The notes beneath the pieces are model-generated. The model saw only the letters and a list, made by a program, of their open reading frames with translations. It made no database searches and was not told the DNA's origin. The translations under genes were made by a program, and so were the position numbers. DNA of 21,442 nucleotides from CAZJBP01 sp964544115 (GTDB taxonomy: Bacteria; Verrucomicrobiota; Kiritimatiellia; UBA8416; JADHWI01). Below, piece after piece: positions 1 through 6,698 of this stretch. Each line of letters begins with the position of its first letter. Positions within the stretch are counted from its first letter, which is position 1. The stretch covers positions 1-21,442 of the forward strand of contig CAZJBP010000053.1 in assembly GCA_964544115.1 (NCBI GenBank). Reading direction: 5' to 3'.

Positions 1-256
1 CGATACCGATGCCGACCCCGACGCCGAGAGGAATGCGCGCGAGGCCGCCAACCCCGACCGCGGGCCTGACACAACCCGTACTATACTTGCATTGAAACAC
101 AGATGCGCCCGTTGCCGAGCGCGTTGAAGCGTTGAACCGCGGGCTCGACATTCCGCCCCGCTTTTGGCATGCATACGCAGTTCCACTCCGGCACGTATCG
201 CGTGCCGGGACAGGTTGGCTCTGGCGGCCGACAGTCCGAACGGGAGGCATGTGGCA
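1..256 (+). other. Non-coding leader upstream of transketolase, possibly with the 3' end of an upstream gene
   Basis: No complete gene is visible here. One plus-strand frame is open from base 2 to a TGA at 125-127 and would encode a hydrophilic Asp/Ala/Pro/Arg-rich tail; another is open to a TGA at 67-69. Either could be the end of a gene that starts outside the window, but neither tail is recognisable. TATACT at 82-87 resembles a -10 box but has no matching -35. A perfect 8-bp hairpin lies at 188-208, about 50 nt before the transketolase start. Confidence 0.35.
188..208 (+). promoter_or_regulatory. Short GC-rich hairpin in the transketolase leader
   Basis: CCGGCACG (188-195) and CGTGCCGG (201-208) form a perfect 8-bp stem around a 5-nt loop. 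It has no following T-run, so it is not a typical intrinsic terminator. It could end upstream transcription or structure the leader. A stem this short can also arise by chance in GC-rich DNA. Confidence 0.25.
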
Positions 257-2272
257 ATGGCGCTGAAACTGACGAACGAAGATGTGCTGCTGGCGGCCAA
301 CACGATCCGCGGGTTGGCGATGGATGGCGTGCAGAAGGCCAAGTCCGGACACCCCGGGATGCCGATGGGCATGGCGGACGTCGCATCCGTGCTCTTCCTC
401 AAGCACCTCGACGTCTGCCCCTCCAATCCGGCCTGGATCAACCGCGACCGCTTCGTCCTCTCCGCAGGCCACGGCTCGATGCTCCTCTACAGCCTGCTGC
501 ATCTGGCCGGGTACGACCTGCCGATGTCCGAACTGCAGTCCTTCCGGCAGTGGGGCAGCCTCACGCCGGGGCACCCCGAAGCCGGCCACACTCCCGGCGT
601 CGAGACCACCACCGGGCCGCTGGGCCAGGGATCGGCGAACGCCGTCGGCATGGCCCTGGCTGAGCGCATGCTGGCCGAGCGCTTCAACACGCCGGACCAG
701 ACGCTGATCGACCATCGCACCTACTGCATCGCCGGCGACGGCTGCCTGATGGAGGGCATCAGCCACGAGGCGTTCTCCCTCGCCGGCCACCTCAAGCTCA
801 ATAAGCTTGTCCTGTTCTACGACAGCAACCGGATCACGATTGAGGGATCCACCGACCTGGCGGTCAGCGACGACGTGAAGCACCGCTTCCTCGGCTACAA
901 CTGGCGCGTGATCGAGGTTGACGCGCACGACGTCGACGCCATCGACCGCGCCATCCGCCGCGCCAAGCGCGAGACCGAGAAGCCGGTCATCATCGTCTGC
1001 ACGTCGCACATCGGCAAGGGCAGTCCGAACAAGCAGGATTCCCATGCCGCCCACGGCGAACCACTGGGCGACGAGGAGATCGCGCTGACCAAGCGCGCCC
1101 TGGGGCTGCCGGAGAACGAGAAGTTCTACGTGTCGGACCGCGTGCGGGAGGTCTTCGCCGCCCGCCACGACGCCATGCGCCGGCGCGAACGCCGCTGGCA
1201 GCGCGAGCTCAAGAGCGCCCTCGCGGCCGATCCTGCGAAGGCCGGGCTCTGGGCGCAGTTCTTCGAAGATCGCATTCCCGCGGACCTGGAAAGCCGACTG
1301 CCCGCATTCCCCGTCGAAACGCCGGTGGCCACACGCGTGGCGGGCGGGAAGATCATGAACGCCCTGGCCGCGGCCGTTCCGCAGCTCGTCGGCGGATCAG
1401 CGGACCTGGCGCCCAGCACGCGGACGCTTTTCTCCGGGTCGGAGTCCGTGTCGGCGGGCCACTTCGGCGGCCGCAACCTGCACTTCGGCGTGCGCGAACA
1501 CGCCATGTGCGCCGTGATGAACGGCATGGCGCTGCACGGGGGCCTGCGCATGTTCGGCGCCACGTTCTTCGTGTTCGTGGACTACTGCCGCCCGTCCGTG
1601 CGACTGGCGGCGCTCATGAATCTTCCGGTCATCTACGTCTTCACGCACGACAGCTACGCCGTCGGCGAGGACGGCCCGACGCACGAGCCGATCGAGCAGC
1701 TCGCCAGCCTTCGCTGCATCCCGAACATGACGGTGCTGCGCCCGGCCGATGCCACCGAGACCGGGGCGGCGTGGGTGGCGGCGCTGCGCAACACCCACGG
1801 ACCGACGGCGCTGCTGCTGACCCGGCAGAACCTCGACGTGATCAACCGCTCCGTCTACCCCGCTGCATCGAACCTGGAGAAGGGCGCCTACACGCTCTGG
1901 CAGAGCGAGGAAGGCATGCCGCAGGCCCTGCTGATCGCATCAGGCTCCGAGGTGGAGCTGGCGCTGGCCGCGGCAAAGCAGCTGGCCACCGAGTGCCGCG
2001 TCCGCGTGGTCAGCATGCCGTCGTGGGAACTGTTCGAGCGGCAGTCCGCCGCCTATCGCAGCGAGATCCTCCCGTCCGCCTGCCCCGTAAAGGTCGCCGT
2101 CGAAGCGGGCTCGCCGATGGGCTGGGAGAAGTACGTCGGCAACGAAGGCCGCGTCATCGGACTCAACCACTTCGGGGCTTCGGCGCCCTACAAGGTGTTG
2201 AGCGAGAAGTTCGGGTTCACCGTGGCCCACGTGGTCGAGACCGTTCGCTCCGCGCGCGCGGCGCGCGGGTAG
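257..2272 (+). CDS. tkt: Transketolase
   Basis: Thiamine-diphosphate enzyme of the non-oxidative pentose phosphate pathway; it moves two-carbon ketol units from ketose to aldose phosphates in the cytosol. The frame is open from 164, but the ATG at 257 has GGGAGG nine bases upstream (242-247) and gives a 671-residue protein, the usual family length. Visible marks are the N-terminal KSGHPGMPMG substrate loop (His32), SAGHGSMLLY near 69-78, the TPP/metal motif starting at GDG (160-162) and running to YDSN near residue 190, the pyrimidine-domain GVREHAMCAVMNG segment with its catalytic Glu, and the C-terminal AVEAGSPMGWEKY region. All three domains are present with no frameshift. The next gene, murA, starts 42 bases after the stop, so the two may be co-transcribed. 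Confusion with 1-deoxyxylulose-5-phosphate synthase is unlikely, because the motif spacing is of the transketolase type throughout. Confidence 0.97.
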   Translation: MALKLTNEDVLLAANTIRGLAMDGVQKAKSGHPGMPMGMADVASVLFLKHLDVCPSNPAWINRDRFVLSAGHGSMLLYSLLHLAGYDLPMSELQSFRQWGSLTPGHPEAGHTPGVETTTGPLGQGSANAVGMALAERMLAERFNTPDQTLIDHRTYCIAGDGCLMEGISHEAFSLAGHLKLNKLVLFYDSNRITIEGSTDLAVSDDVKHRFLGYNWRVIEVDAHDVDAIDRAIRRAKRETEKPVIIVCTSHIGKGSPNKQDSHAAHGEPLGDEEIALTKRALGLPENEKFYVSDRVREVFAARHDAMRRRERRWQRELKSALAADPAKAGLWAQFFEDRIPADLESRLPAFPVETPVATRVAGGKIMNALAAAVPQLVGGSADLAPSTRTLFSGSESVSAGHFGGRNLHFGVREHAMCAVMNGMALHGGLRMFGATFFVFVDYCRPSVRLAALMNLPVIYVFTHDSYAVGEDGPTHEPIEQLASLRCIPNMTVLRPADATETGAAWVAALRNTHGPTALLLTRQNLDVINRSVYPAASNLEKGAYTLWQSEEGMPQALLIASGSEVELALAAAKQLATECRVRVVSMPSWELFERQSAAYRSEILPSACPVKVAVEAGSPMGWEKYVGNEGRVIGLNHFGASAPYKVLSEKFGFTVAHVVETVRSARAARG

Positions 2273-2314
2273 TCCCGGCCGAAGGCGGCCCGACGTCAAT
2301 CCGGAGGTGGTGCC

Positions 2315-3592
2315 ATGGCGCGCTTCGTCATCCAGGGCGGGAAAGTGCTCAGCGGCACCCACCGCACCCCGGGGAACAAGAACGCCGCGCTGCCGATGCT
2401 GGCCGCGTGCCTCCTGACCGATGAGCCGCTGACGCTCTCGAACGTTCCCCTGATCGACGACGTCCGCACCATGCTGGAGATCCTCGCCGACCTCGGCGTG
2501 GCGATCGACCTGAAGGGCCATACGGTCACCCTGTCGGCGCGCCGCATCCGCAAGCGCCGGCTGAACCCGGACCTCTGCCGGCGCGTGCGCTCGTCCATCC
2601 TCTTCGCCGGCCCCATGGCCGCGCGCCACGGCAAGGTGACCCTGTTTCCGCCGGGCGGCGACCTCATCGGCCGGCGCCCGATCGATACCCACGTCCAGGG
2701 GCTGCGCGCGCTGGGCATCACCCTGCGCGGCAAGGATCGCTACGCCTTCGCGCGCGGCCACCTCCGCGGGACCCGCATCCTGCTGGACGAGGCCAGCGTG
2801 ACCGCCACCGAGAACATCCTCATGGCGGCCGCGCTCGCCGAGGGTCGCACCACGATCTACAACGCCGCCTGCGAGCCTCACGTCCAGGATCTCTGCCACC
2901 TGCTCAACCGCATGGGCGCCCGCATCGGCGGCATCGGCACCAACAGCCTGCGCGTCGACGGCGTCGAGCGCCTGCACGGCGCCCGCCACCGGGTGCAGCC
3001 GGACTACATCGAGGCCGCCAGCTTCATGGCCGCGGCCGCCGTCACCGGCGGCGCGTTGACCGTCACCGATGTGCCCGAGGCCACGCTCGACGTGATTGCC
3101 CGACCGTTCCGGAAGATGGGCGTCCAGTGGGCCACCGGCGAAAAGGAGCTCTCCATGCCCGGCCGGCAGAAGCTGCGGGTGAGGAGCGACATCGGCGCCG
3201 CCATCCCGCGGGTCGACGACGGCGCCTGGCCGAATTTCCCGTCGGACCTGATGAGCGTCATGATCGTCATGGCCACGCAGGCGTCCGGAACGATGCTGTT
3301 CTTCGAGAAGATGTTCGAGAGCCGCATGTACTTCGTCGACCGGCTCATCGAGATGGGCGCCCGCATCGTCCAGTGCGACCCGCACCGCGTCATCGTCTCC
3401 GGCCCTGCACGCCTCCACGGCACGCACCTGTCCAGCCCGGATATCCGCGCCGGCATGGCCATGCTCGTCGCCGCGCTGTGCGCGCGCGGCGAGAGCGTCA
3501 TCGACAACGCCCAGTGCATCGACCGGGGTTACGAGAAGATCGACCAGCGCCTCCGCGACCTCGGCGCCGATATCGTCCGCGTCGATCGGTAG
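2315..3592 (+). CDS. murA: UDP-N-acetylglucosamine 1-carboxyvinyltransferase with Asp at the fosfomycin-target position
   Basis: First committed enzyme of peptidoglycan precursor synthesis; it transfers enolpyruvate from PEP to UDP-GlcNAc in the cytosol. The ATG at 2315 follows a strong GGAGG (2303-2307), and 425 residues is the normal length. The PEP-site GNKNAALPML (Lys22, Asn23), SVTATENILMAA near 161-172, the FPSDL segment whose Asp311 matches the catalytic base (E. coli Asp305), DIRAG (Arg378 region) and the C-terminal CIDRGYEKID block are all present. The active-site loop reads PPGGDLIGRRPIDTH. Residue 116 is therefore Asp, where most bacterial MurA proteins have Cys (E. coli Cys115), the residue alkylated by fosfomycin. 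Asp variants in Mycobacterium, Chlamydia and Borrelia are active and fosfomycin-resistant. The overall pattern is MurA rather than the related AroA (EPSP synthase). Confidence 0.96.
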   Translation: MARFVIQGGKVLSGTHRTPGNKNAALPMLAACLLTDEPLTLSNVPLIDDVRTMLEILADLGVAIDLKGHTVTLSARRIRKRRLNPDLCRRVRSSILFAGPMAARHGKVTLFPPGGDLIGRRPIDTHVQGLRALGITLRGKDRYAFARGHLRGTRILLDEASVTATENILMAAALAEGRTTIYNAACEPHVQDLCHLLNRMGARIGGIGTNSLRVDGVERLHGARHRVQPDYIEAASFMAAAAVTGGALTVTDVPEATLDVIARPFRKMGVQWATGEKELSMPGRQKLRVRSDIGAAIPRVDDGAWPNFPSDLMSVMIVMATQASGTMLFFEKMFESRMYFVDRLIEMGARIVQCDPHRVIVSGPARLHGTHLSSPDIRAGMAMLVAALCARGESVIDNAQCIDRGYEKIDQRLRDLGADIVRVDR

Positions 3593-3714
3593 ATCGGCCC
3601 CACTCTACACGTACCCGTACACGTGCAGGAATGCCCCACGTCGTGAACGGGTACGCTGAGGTTTACGAGACAGGGGGCCGTGCATCCTGGAGCACCCCAA
3701 CCGCGCGCGTCCGT

Positions 3715-3786
3715 CATCCCGAACGCAGTGAGGGATCTCCCTTCGCTTTCACGACCCGTTCCAGATCCCTCACTACGTTCGGGATG
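3715..3786. repeat. Imperfect 24-bp inverted repeat (hairpin element) downstream of the secreted-protein gene
   Basis: The left arm (3715-3738) and right arm (3763-3786) are reverse complements at 23 of 24 positions and enclose a 24-nt loop. The arms contain ATCCCGAACGCAGTGAGGGA and its partner. The single mismatch is C opposite A, which is a G-U wobble in RNA from the minus strand. The element begins 13 nt past the stop of the minus-strand gene at 3799-5151 and also follows murA, so it could act as a bidirectional terminator. The arm resembles dispersed hairpin/REP-like sequences of other bacterial genomes; copy number cannot be judged from one window. Confidence 0.7.
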
Positions 3787-3798
3787 CCAACAGACTGC

Positions 3799-5151
3799 TT
3801 ACGGCGTTGCGTCCAGAGTCACCGGAAGAACGTCCGGGATGGGTTCAGCATATGCCCGAAGCAAGACCTCCTTGGAGGCATAGCCCTTCTTGGCAAACTT
3901 CAGCATCACAGAAGAAGCCCTTTCATCAAGTGCCGCCTGCCCATTTGCATCCGTCTTCATGAGCACCCAGCTATCCTTCGCTTTCGGCTCGTCCCACAGT
4001 TTCAGCACATTGGGATGCTTGGTCGTGATGCTCGCACCAATCTCGCAACCCTCCACCGGTCGGCCCGCAACGTCCTTCACAACGATCGTCACCCTGACGC
4101 GCGGGTTCACCGCGCCCGGGTTGTAGGGTTTCGGGTCAGGAGGAATGCTGTCGTGTTTCCAGTAGGCATAGGTGCCGCCGCGCCATTTGTAGATGTAGGC
4201 CGAGTCGTCTGAGTCCTTGATAATCACTTCAGCCGCCTCATCACCGTCCACATCCCGCCATTGGACCTCCTTACCCATGCTGACGGGCTTCGCACCTCTT
4301 GTCGCGAACCACATCGGCACCTTCAGGACCAGACTCCGAGCTGCCAGATCATAGATGCGGGTCCATCCCTCCTCGACCACAGCGCCCTCGCCGTCCGCGG
4401 GCATCTTCTGCACCCTCATTTCCCGCGTCTCGACCCTCCGGAATAGCCCCTGGTGGGGTTCAAAGTGAAATCCAGTTCCTATCGGCCCGGTGTCGTCAGT
4501 AATCCTATAGACGTCGTTCGCAACGGAGTCGCGGAACTCGACTTCCTTTCCACCAGCGTCGAGGCCCGCTATGGCGAAAATGGATTCTGTCGTCTCCTTC
4601 TTGATGATGCGCTCTTCAGACGCCCGCAAGTAATCGCCGTATCCATTCAAACCCGGAAGCACCAATCCGCTGAGAATCGTGCTGCCGTTCGTCAACACAC
4701 ACCGGACCGGCCAGTTAAGGAAAACCTTTCGTGCCTGAGATGCGGCGTCCGTGAGCCGGAATTCGACTTCGCCTGTCCAGTTGGTTCTGTCCCCATAACG
4801 GGACGGCAGCATTCTCCTTTGAACGAGGTCTATCTGGGCCGACGCCGGGTATGCAGCCTTCATCAGCCGCATCAACTCCCCGTCATCCACCCCTTTGAAG
4901 GCGGGTTCTCCGACCATGCCAATCGGTTCCCTCTCGAAGACGCTTTCGCCGCTCGGAACCCCCTCCCACTCCATCTGCTTCTTGTACCATTCGGTCAGAC
5001 TCCTGACCGGTCCATCAACCGTCGTTAATGCCTTATCCGTCCGAGGTTGGGATATGGGCTGCCCCTCTGGGCCGCCAAGCGCACACGCCTCCGACAGCAG
5101 CATCCCAACGACCGCAACCACCATGCATCGCATCTCCGGATACCCCCTCAT
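3799..5151 (-). CDS. Secreted protein of unknown function with a C-terminal Ig-like/carboxypeptidase-regulatory-like domain
   Basis: I do not recognise a named family for this 450-residue protein. It begins with a short signal-peptide-like segment (hydrophobic MVVAVVGMLL then SEACALGG), which fits cleavage after Ala-Cys-Ala; the Cys is a poor lipobox. Residues 300-320 read RDVDGDEAAEVIIKDSDDSA, which resembles an FG-GAP/VCBS calcium-loop repeat. Residues about 351-440 look like a beta-sandwich of the carboxypeptidase-regulatory type (VTIVVKDVAGRPVEG, then TDANGQAAL). This implies an exported, possibly calcium-binding protein. The start is uncertain: ATG codons lie at 5151, 5133 and 5124. The one at 5133 has AGGGGG nine bases upstream and gives a conventional signal peptide; the one at 5124 has GGAG nine bases upstream. 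The gene is visibly less GC-rich than its neighbours and stands alone between two hairpin repeats, which suggests it was acquired. Confidence 0.75.
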   Translation of the reverse strand: MRGYPEMRCMVVAVVGMLLSEACALGGPEGQPISQPRTDKALTTVDGPVRSLTEWYKKQMEWEGVPSGESVFEREPIGMVGEPAFKGVDDGELMRLMKAAYPASAQIDLVQRRMLPSRYGDRTNWTGEVEFRLTDAASQARKVFLNWPVRCVLTNGSTILSGLVLPGLNGYGDYLRASEERIIKKETTESIFAIAGLDAGGKEVEFRDSVANDVYRITDDTGPIGTGFHFEPHQGLFRRVETREMRVQKMPADGEGAVVEEGWTRIYDLAARSLVLKVPMWFATRGAKPVSMGKEVQWRDVDGDEAAEVIIKDSDDSAYIYKWRGGTYAYWKHDSIPPDPKPYNPGAVNPRVRVTIVVKDVAGRPVEGCEIGASITTKHPNVLKLWDEPKAKDSWVLMKTDANGQAALDERASSVMLKFAKKGYASKEVLLRAYAEPIPDVLPVTLDATP

Positions 5152-5312
5152 TGCAGACCGCCTGAATTGATATGGCTAATAGTCCACCCAAAGCCGGTAT
5201 TCAAGCTGCGAACTAGGCGAACGCATCGAGGCCGTCTTTGCAGTTCGACTCGGAGTCCCTCTCGGGGTCGGGGGCGGAATCGAATGGCGCTCAGCGAAGG
5301 GGTTCTTGCCGT

Positions 5313-5395
5313 CCTAATCGTACTCCTGATCTTGCTCTTAATCGTAATCCATTATGCATGAGCGGATTAAGAGCAAGATTAGGATTACGATTAGG
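5313..5395. repeat. Long imperfect 31-bp inverted repeat with hexamer-like periodicity
   Basis: The left arm (5313-5343) and right arm (5365-5395) are reverse complements at 29 of 31 positions around a 21-nt loop that contains ATGCAT. The right arm ends in GATTAGGATTACGATTAG-type units about 6 nt apart, quite unlike the GC-rich surroundings. It sits in the 290-nt gap between the pyruvyl-transferase-like gene and the secreted-protein gene, 47 nt past the stop of the former. It could stabilise or terminate that operon's transcript. The composition and symmetry suggest a dispersed, possibly mobile, intergenic element. Confidence 0.75.
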
Positions 5396-5441
5396 AGAAG
5401 ACAAGAAAGGGGGGCCGCGCGACCGTACCCCCCGCCAGGCC

Positions 5442-6698
5442 TCAGGCCAGGCGCTGGCGGACGAGTGTTCCCATCCGCGCGGTCTGGGGGCGCAGCGCGG
5501 CGGCCCGCGCGCTGCATGCGTCGCGCAGCGAGGGCCCCCGCTCAAGGATGCGGCGGGCTTCCCCGACGATCGTATTGATCTCGGGCGTCATCCACGTGGG
5601 ATCGAAGGGCGCGTGCACCAGGTCAGCGCCCAGCAGTTCGCACAGCCCTTCCACCTTCGGCGAGGTGCTGGTCAGGGCAATGGAGGGGCACCCCACGATG
5701 GCCCCCATGATGATGTGGTGATAGCGGCCGCTGAACAGGAAGGAGGCGCCGGCCAGCACGCCCATCACGTCCCGGAACGTGGCGTTCGGCCCCATGAACA
5801 CCGCGCCGGCCTCCGACGCCACGTCGCGCAGGAACTGGTCGCCGTGGTCCCGGGCCATCAACACCGCCTGGGGCACGACCTCCCGCAGACGCCGCAGCGC
5901 CACGCGCCCCGCCGAGTCGCGGCGTGAGAAGTCCATCGGCAGCATCGACAGGCTGAAGCAGAAGTAGGGCTTGCCCCCGAGCTGCGCGCGGATCCGCTGC
6001 GCCTCGCCCCGGCCGGCGGCGGCCTCGTCCGGCCCGAACGCGAACACGGAATCCGGCGCAAGCTCCGCGCGGACGCCCGGCACGTAGCGCTCGACCATGC
6101 GCAGCGAGTTCGGCTCGCGCACCGTGACGCCGTCGAGCGCGGGGAAGACCTTGCGCAGCACGCCCGGCAGGATGGGGTCGACGTCGGTGAGCGTCACGCT
6201 GCCGTTCAGAAAGAACGCGGGCTTGCCAAAGACCGACCGAGCCAGCCACAGCAGGAACAGGCTCTTCATGCAGGTGTAGTTGTTGCGGTAGGTGCTCCCC
6301 TCGGCGTTGAACACCACGGCATCAGCGGCGGCCAGCCGGGGAAGGACCTCGCTGGCGCCCGGTCCGCCGCGGCCGGCCTGCCAGTCGGCCGCCAGGGCCT
6401 CGAAAGCATCCGCCACGTTCGGCAGACGCACCTGGGGCTTCAGCAGCAGGCGGTGGAGGAACGAGTCCTGGTTCAGCAGCCGCCGGCCGCCGACGAAAGG
6501 ATCCCACGTGTACTTGCGCCCGATCCAGCGCGAGGGCAGCGGGTCGAGTTCGGCGCCCGGAACCTCGGCGGCCAGGATGCGGCGCAGCGCCTCGGCGCAG
6601 GCGTTCGACCCCCAGTTGTCGTGGTCGGCGGTGTCGTTGATCAGCAGTATGCGCGGCACCGGCGTGTCCCCCACCCCGCGGCGCGGCCCCTCGCCCAT
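5442..6698 (-). CDS. Polysaccharide pyruvyl transferase family protein (PF04230-like)
   Basis: This 418-residue protein resembles the CsaB/WcaK-type pyruvyl transferases, which add ketal pyruvate from PEP to envelope sugars. The N-terminus has the Rossmann-like LLINDTADHDNWGSNACAEA segment (residues 18-37). The C-terminal half has SGRYHHIIMGAIVGCPS (about 323-339) and TSPKVEGL, the family's conserved R-x-H and Lys region. There is no signal peptide or membrane span, so it probably works at the inner face of the membrane. The ATG shares its A with the TGA of the upstream synthase (TGATG), and no strong Shine-Dalgarno site precedes it, so translation is probably coupled. It is the last gene of the nonulosonic-acid operon. 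PF04230 proteins share a GT-B-like fold with some bacterial sialyltransferases, and no sialyltransferase is present, so it may transfer the activated sugar rather than pyruvate; that is inference. Confidence 0.85.
   Translation of the reverse strand: MGEGPRRGVGDTPVPRILLINDTADHDNWGSNACAEALRRILAAEVPGAELDPLPSRWIGRKYTWDPFVGGRRLLNQDSFLHRLLLKPQVRLPNVADAFEALAADWQAGRGGPGASEVLPRLAAADAVVFNAEGSTYRNNYTCMKSLFLLWLARSVFGKPAFFLNGSVTLTDVDPILPGVLRKVFPALDGVTVREPNSLRMVERYVPGVRAELAPDSVFAFGPDEAAAGRGEAQRIRAQLGGKPYFCFSLSMLPMDFSRRDSAGRVALRRLREVVPQAVLMARDHGDQFLRDVASEAGAVFMGPNATFRDVMGVLAGASFLFSGRYHHIIMGAIVGCPSIALTSTSPKVEGLCELLGADLVHAPFDPTWMTPEINTIVGEARRILERGPSLRDACSARAAALRPQTARMGTLVRQRLA

Noticed and set aside
1940..3427. 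A long open frame on the minus strand opposite transketolase and murA
   Set aside because: It is antisense to two well-recognised genes, is rich in His/Arg/Gly/Ala as expected of a GC-rich shadow frame, and matches no family.
3610..3655. 9-bp inverted repeat CGTACCCGT / ACGGGTACG after murA, considered as a terminator
   Set aside because: A 9-bp match with a 28-nt loop is expected a few times by chance in this window and has no T-run.
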